DNA of 64,000 nt from JAGVSR01 sp963750715 (lineage in GTDB: Bacteria > Pseudomonadota > Alphaproteobacteria > Rhizobiales > Hyphomicrobiaceae), in assembly GCA_963750715.1 (NCBI GenBank), contig CAVVRP010000016.1, forward strand, positions 310,001-374,000, written 5' to 3'. The notes under the pieces are model-generated. The model ran no database searches. It saw only the letters and a program-made list of their open reading frames with translations, and was not told where the DNA came from. The position numbers were made by a program, and so were the translations under genes. Each line of letters begins with the position of its first letter. Position 1 is the first letter of the stretch. This document shows, one piece after another, positions 1 to 9,164 of this stretch.

Positions 1-236
1 GGGCTGGAGGTCCCAAAACTCTAGTGACGCTTCATTGAGACGGCGGCTTCGCAAGGAGCCGCCGTTATTAGTTTGTGCAGGAAGGAGTCGCCGTTCTTGT
101 GTTCGCTCGGCTGGCTAGCCGCAGCGAGGGAGCAAGGATTGGTTGCGCTGCAATGAGAAAACGCCCCTTCCCATTAACTTGCCAAGCGCGGCGGGCGGCT
201 TCATTGTGAACTGGACAAGAAGTGCAGGAGGAAACG

Positions 237-476
237 ATGGACAGCAGGTTGGTGATCATTCTCGCCGCGGTCGCTCTCGCGGTTCTGCTGGCTTGGAAGT
301 TTCTGCCCTCACCCAGTACGACATCGCCTACTGCGGTTTCGCCCCCTGCCGAAGCGCCAGCTCAACCAGCCGCTCCAAAACAGCCAGAGAGCCCTGCTGC
401 AACGCCCGCTCAGCCCGCTGCTCCAGAACAGCCAGCGAGCCCTGCTCCAACGCCCGCTCAGCCCGCCACTCCATAA
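237..476 (+). CDS. small membrane-anchored Pro/Ala-repeat protein
   Basis: This 79-residue protein is not recognised. Residues 5-20 form one hydrophobic segment (VIILAAVALAVLLAW), so it is probably anchored in the inner membrane with a short cytoplasmic N-terminus. The rest is a low-complexity Pro/Ala/Gln/Ser tail, probably extended into the periplasm, made of a 16-residue repeat (AQPAAPxQPxSPAxTP) present 2.4 times. The ATG at 237 is preferred over an in-frame GTG at 222 because AGGAGG lies at 226-231, five bases before it. No function can be assigned; coding status rests on the good ribosome-binding site and the in-frame repeat. Confidence 0.6.
   Translation: MDSRLVIILAAVALAVLLAWKFLPSPSTTSPTAVSPPAEAPAQPAAPKQPESPAATPAQPAAPEQPASPAPTPAQPATP
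360..473 (+). repeat. 48-bp in-frame tandem repeat, 2.4 copies
   Basis: Copies start at 360, 408 and 456 (partial). The unit encodes 16 residues of the Pro/Ala tail of the gene at 237-476. The copies differ by a few bases, and the unit length is a multiple of three, so copy-number change would keep the frame. Confidence 0.75.
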
Positions 477-1911
477 CAGGCAAACTTAACAGGGCTGCTG
501 AGGTCGGAGTGCAGGACAGACGGGTTGACGTTCGCTAACGCGCGATCAGTGAAACGTCTGCTAGACGCTACCGATGTGCAAAGCGCGCTAGTGGTTCCAA
601 ATCGAACACGGAAATTGCTGCCAAGGATTTTCCAACACACGATGCAATTTCTGAAACTCCGATGACCAAGGGAAGTGTGCGGCGCAGCAATTGGAAAGCA
701 TGATTTGCCTCCTTGACATCGCGGTTTTTACAGCAAATTTTTGCAACTGTGATGCCGGCGCTTCCGGAAAGGCAAGTAAATGAGTACTCCCGATCTTGAT
801 CGGAGAAGTGCCATTCGGAAGTACCGATGGTTGAGAGGATCGGCAACACGAGGATCAACAGCGAGTGAGTGAACGATGACGCCACCCAGATGTCATTTCG
901 GATTTCACACTGACGTGAGGTCCGGGCTCTGTTGGCTAGCTGCAGCAAATCGATCGCGCTGACCGAGCCGAACTCATCACACGCTTGAGATCCTTATGTA
1001 GGGCTCTGAGATCCAACACCGGATCTCGGAGCCCTACCTTATTAGCTCGGCTCAGCGGGGCGATGCCGATCGGGTTTGAGATGGGTAGTGCGCGATCATC
1101 CTTTCCCGTCGTGTCCAACGAGGGGCAGCTTACGGCGACACTTCATATGGTCCTGGCAGCGGTCAGGGCTGGGGAGCTTGATGAGCTACTCGCTCAGGAA
1201 GCACAGGCTCGTGGGGCACCTAAGCCGAGACGGGGAGACTGAGGGCGCATTGCCAACTTCTAGACGATTTGTCGCGGACGATAACGACGACCCGGAAGCG
1301 TGCGCTGCACGATGCGGGTTCACTCTGAGCACGATAAAGAATTAGCGATTGATGCTGACTTCTCGCCGCTTAGCAGCACGAAGTGTTCGCATTTGCGAAG
1401 ATAACGACATGTGGAAAAATTGGTTCGGGCAATGGTGCTAACACGTAGCATTCGTATGATTTTGAGGTTGTTTGATTGTGACTTTTAGAATGCGTGGTCT
1501 CGGAGCCGCGTCGGGCTTCGCTACCATTGCAGCGGAAAATAAAGCGTCGTGCGTGTTCTGTATGGTCAGTTGCGTACAGACCCTGCTCTCAGGGAGGGTG
1601 TTATGGCTTGTCCGACAGCCAAAGTGCTGGGAATTCCAGACGGCGCTAATACTCGAGTGTCTCCGACTGACGATCACCGCGGAGGCAACAGCGGGTCGCC
1701 GTTCAATGTGCAGGAATTCCAGTCACGGCATTCTGGCAGACTGAACTCAATAATCGTCGCAGCCCTCGATCGGGACAGCGAGCTGCGCCATGACTACCTG
1801 CTCAAGCGCTGGCGGGGCATCATTAGAAAAGCATCATAATTTCTGGCTGCGCCTCTTTGGATCGGGGGCTTTGAGAGCCGCCGTTTTCCTTCACGCTCCG
1901 CGATCGCCATC
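477..1911. other. 1.4-kb stretch without a supportable gene
   Basis: Short open frames occur on both strands but none has a recognisable domain or a convincing ribosome-binding site. The only clear structure is the hairpin at 998-1037. A frame at 1549-1839 contains a GGNSGSP string resembling a serine-protease motif but nothing else supports it. The stretch may be eroded island DNA. Confidence 0.5.
998..1037. repeat. 17-bp near-perfect hairpin
   Basis: The arms at 998-1014 (GTAGGGCTCTGAGATCC) and 1021-1037 are complementary with one G.T wobble and a 6-base loop (AACACC). There is no T-tract on either side, so it is not a classical intrinsic terminator. It could be a structured transcript end or a remnant of a mobile element terminus. 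Confidence 0.6.
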
Positions 1912-2506
1912 TCAGACCAAATCCACAACCCGCCTCTGCGCATCCACGTCAGCCTCGATGTAACGCTGGGTCGTGCTGAGTGCTCTATGCCCAGCCAGCA
2001 TCTGAACATCTCTGAGCGACCCACCAACTGTTGAGATCGTTCGTGCTGCATTGGTGATGAACGTGCGTCGCCCAGAGTGACTTGAGCAGCCTCGCAGACC
2101 AGCAGCCCTATACCAGTGAGCGAACAGGTTGACGATTGCGCTTGCTGACGTGTGCTGGGACCGTTCTGTGGCGATGACATAGGGGGAACTGGTCCGCTCG
2201 TCATGGAGCTTCTGCAGCGCTGCTCTGAGTTCCTTGTTCAAGGGGATTACTCTGCCAGACATGCCCTTGCTGGCTTCGTCTCTCAGATGGATAGCTGGTC
2301 CCAAGTTTGCCCTCCGGGTCCGTCAGCATCTCCCACGTCAGCGACGCAATCTCCTTCGCCCGAAATCCCGCTTTGACGGACAGCAGGAAGATCGCGTGGT
2401 TGCGGGTGGGGTAGCGTGTCTGCTGGAGCAGGGCTGATGTCAGCGTGATCTGGCGCTTGGACAGCGTCTTGGCTTGCTTGGCGAGACCCATGGCAAACTC
2501 TTGCAT
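1912..2506 (-). pseudogene. tyrosine recombinase/integrase, one frameshift
   Basis: A short tyrosine recombinase of about 197 residues, essentially only the catalytic domain, of a type common in Hyphomicrobiales. The N-terminal part (MGLAKQAKTLS, then FLLSVKAGFRAKEIASLTWE) carries the first catalytic Arg. The C-terminal part, in another frame from 2304, has the H-x-x-R box (HSGRRTF), the LAGH box and the catalytic Tyr in TTQRYIE. One extra G/C in the CCC at 2300-2302 breaks the frame; removing it gives 198 codons and joins KLG to PAIHL smoothly. The integrase would move or resolve a mobile element; it is either newly inactivated or a sequencing artefact. Confidence 0.85.
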
Positions 2507-2868
2507 AATATTGTCCGATCACGGAATAATAGCGCCAGTTGAGAGAAAGGACAACCCGGTGGCGGGAAAATACCTGTGTCGCTGCAGCGGGTTAGGGCAA
2601 CTCATGTTAAAAGCGTCATTTTGCAATCAGTGTCCCCGGAGCTCTGTTTTATGGTAGGCGGAACCCACACTTATGAGGACGATGCACACGGGACGGGGGG
2701 CGGGGCAGTTGGAACATATTGGAGAAATTGAGAAGTGCTTGTGGCAGGGCGCCGACACAGAGCGGACATTGTGTTGCGATGCTGAAAACCTACGGGTAGC
2801 GCGCCGGGAAACGTCGACGTGAGGCGGTTATGTCGCGGCGGACTTGGTATGTTGAGCTCGATGACCGG
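2507..2868. other. intergenic, no gene seen
   Basis: No convincing coding frame, RNA or repeat was found between the broken integrase and the membrane-protein gene. Confidence 0.5.
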
Positions 2869-3310
2869 TTAGCTTGGGAGCTGCCGCTCATCCCACTGCT
2901 TGACAATCAACCAGCAGACCATCGTCGATACAAAGCAGGTCACGATCAGGACGGGATTTGAGACTGGAAATTCGGTCTCGCTCGCTGTTGGCGGGATTAG
3001 CTGTTGACCGCTGATCAGAAGCAGTCCGATCCCAACCCCAAGCCCCGTCAGAATAGCGAACGCCCAAGTCGCTGGGCGAAAGAATGCGTTTCGGATGCCG
3101 ATGACAAGTCCGGCGACTGCTGCTGGTCCGATGCCGAATCAAGTAGCTGAAGGGCACGCCATAGACGAGGGCGAAGAGCCCGATCCAGCCAAGCCCCGCG
3201 AGATCGACGTTCTGACCCATGCCGAAAAGGGCGATCGTGAGAAAGAAGACCAGCGCGCCGACGGGTGGACCAACGAGGAGAAATACAATCAAGATTGCGA
3301 GGGCGCGCAT
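2869..3310 (-). pseudogene. four-helix inner-membrane protein, one frameshift
   Basis: A small membrane protein of about 146 residues. The N-terminal half (MRALAILIVFLLVGPPVGAL onward) gives two transmembrane helices and ends at PFSYLI. The remainder continues in the next frame (GIGPAAVAGLVIGIRNAFF, a glycine-rich helix, then a C-terminal helix around VTCFVSTMVCWLIV) to a TAA at 2869-2871. A single inserted base near 3136 breaks the frame; deleting it gives 147 codons. The protein resembles conserved hypothetical membrane proteins of rhizobia; the function is unknown. Confidence 0.7.
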
Positions 3311-3420
3311 AATGCGCGATTTGAGACGGGGTGGCGAGGTAATCGACCCGTTCACGAGGTTAGCGCCTTTCCACAAATTTTGTTGGGCAGCGGTACTTTA
3401 GCCGAAGTAGGGGGATAGGG

Positions 3421-5432
3421 TTGCCTGCATTCTACAAATCCAATGTCGCGGACTATCTACAGGCAGAGACTGAGAACGTAGTTGGCTTACTTAGCGCGGC
3501 GTTGATCCGTCGGTTCTCGGTGACCATGCCCTGCAGCTTAGCGCTTGGCGAGACCAGCTAGTCTTTCTCCAACGGGTTCTGCAGAGCGCCGTTGCAGCGA
3601 ACAGCTTGGCAATGCATTGGGGCGTACTCTTGGAGTACCCCATGCTTCGCCTTCAGCGGCGGCTAGATGTCGTTCTGCTGGTTGGTCAACGTGTCCTGGT
3701 TATCGAGTTCAAGGTTGGAGCCACCAAGTACGAGCCTGCCGATATCCGGCAAGTAGAAGACTACGCCCTCGATCTTCGTGATTTCCACGGAGCAAGCCAC
3801 TCGCTTTCAATAACGCCGGTGCTGTGTGCGACTATGGCGTCTCATATGGACCATCGCTCTACTAGTTCCGCCGGGGTAGGCGCCACGTGTCTTTGCAGTG
3901 CAGGTTCGCTGGCTGACTTCCTCGCCGAATTGGCGCGAAGATCGGACAATGGACCGCAGCTGGACTTCAGCGCTTGGGACGCCGCACCTTATCGACCAGT
4001 CCCAAGCATCATTGAAGCTGCCGAACTCCTCTACGCGGGTCATGAGGTGCGTGAGATCGCGCAAGCCAGCTCAGCTCCCGAGAATCTCGGCGCCACGACA
4101 GATCGCCTTATTGAGATCATTTCTGATGCTCAAAAGAACGGACGGCACGTGATCGCCTTCGTCACTGGCGTGCCTGGATCGGGGAAGACACTAGCAGGAC
4201 TGAATGCCATCCATGATCCTCGCTTCCGGGGCGAAGAGCGACCGGCTGGCGCATTTTTGTCTGGGAATACTCCGCTAGTCACGGTGCTCAGAGAGGCGCT
4301 TGCCCGAGATCATGCGAGGCGGACGGGAAAGACCCTTCGTGATGCCGCACGTGAGGTTCGCTCTGAAATACAAGGGCTCATGAACTATCTCGAGGAATAC
4401 CTCGATGCACATCCTGACCGGGCTCCCTCTGATCAGGTGATTGTCTTTGATGAGGCTCAGCGCGCGTGGGATGCCGATTACGGTGCCAAGAAATTCAACC
4501 GCTCCAAATCCGAGCCCGCGTTGTTCCTCGAGATCATGGACCGTCATCCCGACTGGGCAGTGATTATCGCGCTGGTCGGCGGTGGACAGGAGATTAACCG
4601 GGGTGAGCGTGGGCTATCTGAGTGGGGGGCTGCTCTGAGAGAACGGAATGAGACGGGTAGCGGGCATAAATGGAAGGCTATCACTGCCCCGGATATCGTG
4701 ACCGGTGGCGATGCAACGGCTTGGCAATCCTTGTTCTCAGGCGGTGAATGCGCTGAATGGGTCGAGAGGGATGAAAGACTACATTTGTCGGTATGTGTCC
4801 GTTCATACCGCTGCCTGCTAACGACCCGGTGGGTCAATGCTTTGTTGAGTGGCGACATCGAACAGGCGCGTCAGATTGCCGAAGAGGCAGAAGATCTTCC
4901 GATCTACCTCACGCGATCTCTAGATCGGGCGCGGCAGTGGCTTCTTGAGAATGCGCGAGGATCGAGGCGCTGCGGTCTAGTAGCAACTTCTGGAGCACGC
5001 AGACTTCGAGCAAGCGGTCTCGGAGCAACGCTCTCTGCCAACGACCTGAGCGAGGTCGCGAATTGGTATCTCCTGCCAAAGGGCGACATTCGCTCATCGT
5101 ATGCACTGGAAGTCACAGCAAATGAGTACACAAGTCAGGGGCTTGAACTGGACTATGTAGGGGTATGCTGGGACGGAGACCTACTCTGGGATGCCGCGGA
5201 TCAGACGTGGCGTGTCTTCCAACTGGCAGGTCCAAAATGGCAGACCATCAAAGACACGCACAAACAGCGGTGGGCTGTGAATAAGTATCGCGTACTTCTC
5301 ACGAGAGCCAGGCTTGGGACAGTAATATGGGTTCCGTTTGGTAATGCGGAGGACCAGACCAGAGATCCGGAAGCGCGCGATCTCGTTGCCGAGACATTGC
5401 TCGCTGCAGGAGCGCGCATCCTATCCGATTAG
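3421..5432 (+). pseudogene. PD-(D/E)XK nuclease-DUF2075 helicase (Schlafen-3-like), one frameshift
   Basis: When a one-base deletion near 3495-3500 is repaired this encodes about 670 residues. The N-terminal 60 residues are in one frame (from TTG at 3421) and the rest in another. Next comes a PD-(D/E)XK-like core, RLDVVLL followed by VIEFKVGA, whose D and E-x-K are the usual nuclease residues. A superfamily 1-type ATPase of the DUF2075 / Schlafen group 3 helicase kind follows: Walker A GVPGSGKT, Walker B VIVFDEAQRAW, a QEINRGE motif, and late motifs around YTSQGLELDYVGVCW and KYRVLLTRAR. Proteins of this kind occur in defence islands. The catalytic part stays open as a 608-residue frame from 3606, so a shortened product is possible. 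It converges on the gene at 5448. Confidence 0.8.
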
Positions 5433-5447
5433 TGCCCGGTCCCTTGT

Positions 5448-6131
5448 TCAATATTCCCCCGGAAACTCACCGCGAGCCACGTTGAGCATCACATGCTCGG
5501 CTTTCTGGATGTAGCGCCGCAGGTTCCTCATCGGGCGAATCTTGTCGCCATCAGGGTCCAGCTCGAGCGCCATTGGCACTTTCGCCCACCGCTTGTTCTT
5601 GCGACCCAGATAATAACGATGAGCGGCCTCAAGAAGCTTCTCACCCCGGAGTTTTGGGTTCTTGAGATAGACATCTCGATAAACCGTAAGCATCTCCCGC
5701 ACGGCAGCCAGCTTCGGCTCAGCGCCTATCGTTGGGTGATAAACAGCACTCGGCACCCGCGTATCCTTTCGATGGGCTGGACCTCGGAATTTGATCGCGT
5801 CCCGCACGACATGCCTGACCGCCTTCATGATCTCGGATGAGGATTGAGTGAGCGGGATTTCGACGACAAGCGACTTCTGGTCAGCTGGATCGACGCCCGA
5901 TTCCAACTCGCGGACAACGAACCTTTCCTCGAAGAGATGACTGTGCGTCTTCCACCAGTCGTCGAACTTGATCCCGGTGACAGTGCCCCAAGGCGCGTAG
6001 AACGGCGCTGATCGTTTCAGCGCTGCCTTCACCTCCTTCTTGGAGCTCATTTGCGCAAGCCGCAGATATTCGAACCAGAGACGGTAGGTCTCCCGTTTGT
6101 AGGCTAACGAGCGGCGAGCTTTAGTTTCCAT
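5448..6131 (-). CDS. hypothetical island protein
   Basis: An intact frame of 227 residues (starting METKARRSL; an upstream in-frame start at 6164 would add 11). It has no domain I recognise. The N-terminal 40 residues are rich in Arg, Tyr and Trp (YKRETYRLWFEYLRL), followed by a Trp-rich stretch (FDDWWKTHSHLFEE) and a basic C-terminus (MRNLRRYIQKAEHVML). It is probably soluble. It lies between the nuclease-helicase and the methyltransferase-like gene and is transcribed away from the latter through a shared control region. A DNA- or RNA-binding accessory role is a guess. Confidence 0.65.
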   Translation of the reverse strand: METKARRSLAYKRETYRLWFEYLRLAQMSSKKEVKAALKRSAPFYAPWGTVTGIKFDDWWKTHSHLFEERFVVRELESGVDPADQKSLVVEIPLTQSSSEIMKAVRHVVRDAIKFRGPAHRKDTRVPSAVYHPTIGAEPKLAAVREMLTVYRDVYLKNPKLRGEKLLEAAHRYYLGRKNKRWAKVPMALELDPDGDKIRPMRNLRRYIQKAEHVMLNVARGEFPGEY

Positions 6132-6212
6132 GCGAAAAACCAGACAGAACTTCAAAACAGACACCTGTCTGATCGACTACTACGGTCGGCGATTTAGAGC
6201 AAGAGGTATGGC

Positions 6213-6244
6213 ATGATCATATTGTCGTCAGGGAATGATCCCTG
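6213..6244. promoter_or_regulatory. palindromes in a divergent promoter region
   Basis: The 132-bp space between two divergent genes holds ATGATCAT at 6213-6220 and CAGGGA-ATGA-TCCCTG at 6229-6244. Either could be an operator for a dimeric regulator. This is inferred from position and symmetry only. Confidence 0.35.
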
Positions 6245-6263
6245 AGACGCAAACTTAAAGGAA

Positions 6264-6714
6264 ATGAAAATGACTGAGATCAGACAGAAGACACAGAAGC
6301 CAACAGAAGAAACGAAGGCTAAGCAGTTGCCGCGAAACCCTAATGACGCGCGCTATGCAGCAGCGTTATCCGCTAATGAAAAATATAGATACCTAAAAAA
6401 GTTTATAAAGAAAGGAAAGCATAACGCGCATATTCTGGATTATACAGGACATACCTTCGGGCTGACTTATCTCTCGGAAGACGGCGAGAGACCTAGTTCG
6501 AGAAGCGGCTGGTCATTCTGTAGTCGTGGCATCGAAACGAGTTCCAGGATCCATCAACGCATATTTGAAAAATATGGTGAGCGGTGAATACGGTGAAAAC
6601 CGGACACTGGAAAACATGTGCAATATGAAAGTTAAACTGGGCGCAGAAGCTTATGACAGGTGGTGCGAAAGGGATGCTTTGGCGCGCGCGATAAAGGTGC
6701 CCCATGAAGCATAA
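6264..6714 (+). pseudogene. hypothetical protein, one frameshift
   Basis: The first frame (MKMTEIRQKTQKPTEETKAK, very rich in Lys) runs to about 6484 and then continues in the next frame as RDLVREAAGHSVVVASKRVP to a TAA at 6712-6714. Removing one base near 6484-6490 gives 150 codons. The last 11 bases overlap the start of the methyltransferase-like gene (ATG at 6704), which supports the second half being coding and translationally coupled. No domain is recognised. The basic composition suggests nucleic-acid binding. Confidence 0.6.
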
Positions 6715-7171
6715 TAGAGAACAGCTATGGCGAAAAGTTGCTGAGCTGATGGATGAACACACCTTCATGTCGGGTGCTGACCGCTCACAAGAGCGGATCA
6801 AAAGGACCGGTGAAATCTTTACGCCAACGCCACTGGTCATAAAGATTTTGAAGGAAATTTATCATGGGATGGGACCGGGTAAGACAGTCCTGGATCCAGC
6901 ATGCGGCGATGGGCAGTTTCTCGTCGCCGCGAAGTGGGTGAAGGTGCTCTACTTTGGCATGACCGAGGCAGCTGCTCTGGCAGATATCTATGGGGTCGAT
7001 ATCATGCGCGACAACGTGCGCATATGTCGGCGTCGGCTTGGCGGCGGCAACATCATCCACGGAGACATACTATCTCCAAGGCTGAGGTTGCCGGGGCAGT
7101 CTCTTAAGGATCACAAGGCGATGATCCGACTTTTCGGCAACACCATCGAGCCGCAGAAGAAAGCTGCTTAA
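6704..7171 (+). CDS. short N6-adenine methyltransferase-like protein without NPPY
   Basis: A 155-residue protein built like the N-terminal half of an Eco57I/type I-like N6-adenine methyltransferase: motif X-like GEIFTP (residues 36-41), SAM-binding motif I VLDPACGDGQF (62-72), an acidic motif II residue in YGVDI (D99) and HGD (119-121). The sequence ends where motif IV (N/D-P-P-Y/F) should follow, and that motif is absent. The protein may bind SAM, but methylation of adenine is doubtful unless a partner supplies the rest. Similar short proteins occur in phages and islands. An AAAGGTG ribosome-binding site precedes the ATG, and the gene overlaps the preceding frame by 11 bases. Confidence 0.75.
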   Translation: MKHNREQLWRKVAELMDEHTFMSGADRSQERIKRTGEIFTPTPLVIKILKEIYHGMGPGKTVLDPACGDGQFLVAAKWVKVLYFGMTEAAALADIYGVDIMRDNVRICRRRLGGGNIIHGDILSPRLRLPGQSLKDHKAMIRLFGNTIEPQKKAA

Positions 7172-7238
7172 GCAGCAAGCGTGAGGAGTTGGAGGCTCGA
7201 GCTCCAGCCTCTTTGTGCATGAGATACCGAGGCACCGA

Positions 7239-7263
7239 GGGGCGCATAAAGTGCCCCCTTTTT
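7239..7263 (+). terminator. intrinsic terminator
   Basis: GGGGCGC (7239-7245), a 5-base loop and GTGCCCC (7251-7257) form a 7-bp stem followed by CTTTTT. A second hairpin (GAGGCT/AGCCTC, 7192-7211) lies just upstream. It would end the transcript of the methyltransferase-like gene. Confidence 0.8.
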
Positions 7264-7367
7264 AATGCCTTGAGCAGGAAGCAACCACGCCAAGGACCCC
7301 GGATAACTAAGTACGAAAGCATATATATGCAAAGAGCCAGCCGACAAAAATAAGGGGGAAAATCAAC

Positions 7368-7739
7368 ATGGACCAAATAGGCTTGACCGAACTCGAAGCC
7401 GTCATGCTTCAAAAACGACTGCAGTTCCTGCGTGATCAAGGCGCGACGGGAACGCTGACGTATCCACTCGCGGACAATTTCTTCGCCTTGATGGAAGACC
7501 ACTGGACGTTTTGTTCCGCTCTTAGCGACATCTACGCTGTGAAGGAAATGCGGGATCAGCGGCGCGATGATGAGGTGGCGGCGACGCTGCCTTGTTCCGG
7601 TGACATGGAGCGGTGGGTCGAGGAACAATTCCAGACGGATGCAAGTGAGGAGGTTCAAGCTTACGTTGAACGCCTAAGCGCTGGAGCCGATGCGCACGAG
7701 GTAGATGACTTCCTGAGGTCTCCGGACGTGGAAGAGTAA
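7368..7739 (+). CDS. acidic hypothetical protein
   Basis: A 123-residue soluble, Asp/Glu-rich protein with no domain that I recognise. A strong AGGGGG ribosome-binding site lies about ten bases before the ATG. It is followed after 12 bases by a ribbon-helix-helix gene in the same direction, so the two probably form an operon. An acidic protein beside a small DNA-binding protein could suggest a regulator pair, but nothing in the sequence shows an antitoxin or toxin fold. Confidence 0.6.
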   Translation: MDQIGLTELEAVMLQKRLQFLRDQGATGTLTYPLADNFFALMEDHWTFCSALSDIYAVKEMRDQRRDDEVAATLPCSGDMERWVEEQFQTDASEEVQAYVERLSAGADAHEVDDFLRSPDVEE

Positions 7740-7751
7740 TGGTCCGAAGGC

Positions 7752-7976
7752 ATGCAAAGTAGAAAGCCGATCCTGCCGCCAAGTCGAGCGGTGTTGGTGT
7801 CATTGCCATTGACGTTGATCAATGTGCTCGATGATGCTGCCAACACGCTTGGGCTAAATCGAACTGACGTGATCCGAAGGTCGTTGATGCGGGACGTTTA
7901 CTCGACGCTACGGGTCGAAGTCGCTCGGACGAAGGAGCAAGTTCATGGAGCTCAATGGGGGTCTGACAGGCTGTAG
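7752..7976 (+). CDS. ribbon-helix-helix (CopG/Arc-like) protein
   Basis: A 74-residue protein. Residues 15-45 match a ribbon-helix-helix unit: a short strand (AVLVSLPLTLI), helix A (VLDDAANTLGL), then NRTDVIRRSLMRDV, with the usual N-R-T/S-D/E-x-I-R pattern. Such proteins dimerise and bind operator DNA. A GAAGG ribosome-binding site lies just before the ATG. The last codons overlap repeat copy A (7950-8021), so the C-terminus may have been altered by that element. A regulatory role is inferred from the fold. Confidence 0.65.
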   Translation: MQSRKPILPPSRAVLVSLPLTLINVLDDAANTLGLNRTDVIRRSLMRDVYSTLRVEVARTKEQVHGAQWGSDRL

Positions 7977-8021
7977 TTCGGACTGCAGGACTTTTCTAAT
8001 TGGAACGAGGGAAGCCTCGGA
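7950..8021 (+). repeat. 73-bp dispersed repeat, copy A
   Basis: This copy matches 9092-9164 with about eight substitutions and one gap (about 88% identity). The best conserved core is TCTGACAGG, CGGACT, CAGGACT, AATTGGAACGA and AAGCCTCGGA. In copy A the hairpin that follows copy B (CCTCGGA/TCCGAGG plus T-tract) has decayed. The two copies bracket the AT-rich glycosyltransferase gene. Confidence 0.75.
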
Positions 8022-8059
8022 CAAGATAATCGGGACGGATGATGCTTAGGAGTTGGAGC

Positions 8060-8758
8060 CTATAAATTAGATGATTTTATGAACCCTTCCATTCGGCTAA
8101 GAGTGTGATGGCGAAGAAAAATTTCATAGTTTCTCTCGACTAACAAGTCGGAAAACTTAAATGAACCACCCAATACATAATAGTTATAAGGCAGCTTTTT
8201 TTCTTCCTCAGTCCGGTAGGCGCTATGATCAAAGAGAATTGGAATTGATCTACACATTAAAGCCTCGTAAAAGCGCATACTCCAATTGCCATCACCGCCT
8301 GGACACAAAGTAAACTTGCTTTGACACATAGCCTTGTAATAATTCTCATCGAAGAAATTTCTTTCGGTAACAGGCACTTCTCTTGGGACAAAACCAGTTT
8401 TTTCTAATGTAAAATCGAAATTGCCTAGTTTCCTGTAATTAGCCTTGGTCAATTTATCGGTAAACTGCAAATATGAGTTATCAGTAAAGTGCTTCTCTAT
8501 GAAATCAATTATCCATTCTCTTCTTGCGCGTGTTTCTTCGTTTATTTTGTAGGCTCCGATAAAGCAAAAATCGTAAATCTTTTCATGATCAAAATTTTCG
8601 ATAGTCTTATACCAGCGTTGCGGAAAAATAGCATAAGATTTATCGATATCAGTAATAGTTGAGCCAATTTCTGCGCACGCTTCTTGGTACCATAAAGCAA
8701 GCTTTGGTGAAAATTTAATTTGTGTATTTTCTGTTTCTAGCTTGGAATTATTCAACAT
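8060..8758 (-). CDS. exostosin-like glycosyltransferase (GT47 type)
   Basis: A 232-residue protein of the exostosin family. The C-terminal hallmark is clear: SKFTLCPGGDGNWSMRFYEA, then CRSIPILFDH, which in GT47 enzymes forms the donor-sugar site. Upstream, KIYDFCFIGAY matches the family's first Rossmann strand. The enzyme would transfer a nucleotide-sugar residue onto a surface glycan. It is shorter than the usual 300 or more residues, so the N-terminus may be truncated. Base composition is strikingly AT-rich and codon use unlike the neighbours, pointing to recent transfer. It stands alone between two copies of a 73-bp repeat. Confidence 0.75.
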   Translation of the reverse strand: MLNNSKLETENTQIKFSPKLALWYQEACAEIGSTITDIDKSYAIFPQRWYKTIENFDHEKIYDFCFIGAYKINEETRARREWIIDFIEKHFTDNSYLQFTDKLTKANYRKLGNFDFTLEKTGFVPREVPVTERNFFDENYYKAMCQSKFTLCPGGDGNWSMRFYEALMCRSIPILFDHSAYRTEEEKKLPYNYYVLGGSFKFSDLLVERNYEIFLRHHTLSRMEGFIKSSNL

Positions 8759-9091
8759 GTCTATTGCTCTCGAATCTTCCTACCGCTATCTTTTATGATG
8801 ATTTTGTGAATTGCATTCAATGCGAACAGCACGACGAGGATGCAATCCTTGTACTGCGAGGCATCCATTCCGCCCCGAAGATCACCACAACCCTTTCACA
8901 GCGAACTGTAGAGTTCTGACTTCTTGATCGCCTTTAACTGGTGCCCCCGTTGCCCTGGTCGCGAGACAGTAGGACACAACGATCCCCTCGTCCAAACAAG
9001 ACGCACTGGCGTTTCCACGCGTGAGCATGGGTCGGACTGAGGTTCCAGAAGCTCAACAGGCTTGATGTGGGTCCCATTCATTCTACCTCGG

Positions 9092-9164
9092 GCTCAGTGG
9101 GGCTCTGACAGGATGTAGTCCGGACTTCAGGACTGGTCCAATTGGAACGATGGGAAGCCTCGGA
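9092..9164 (+). repeat. 73-bp dispersed repeat, copy B
   Basis: The better preserved copy of the element also seen at 7950-8021. It contains the palindrome TCCAATTGGA (9138-9147) and runs directly into an intrinsic terminator. Together these suggest a small RNA or a conserved 3' transcript end. Confidence 0.75.

Noticed and set aside
985..1345. Overlapping plus-strand frames (Arg/Ala-rich)
   Set aside because: No domain or ribosome-binding site; the hairpin at 998-1037 overlaps the start of the first.
1549..1839. Frame with a GGNSGSP string suggesting a trypsin-like serine protease
   Set aside because: No His/Asp partners or surrounding fold are visible, and the start has no ribosome-binding site; the motif is likely chance.
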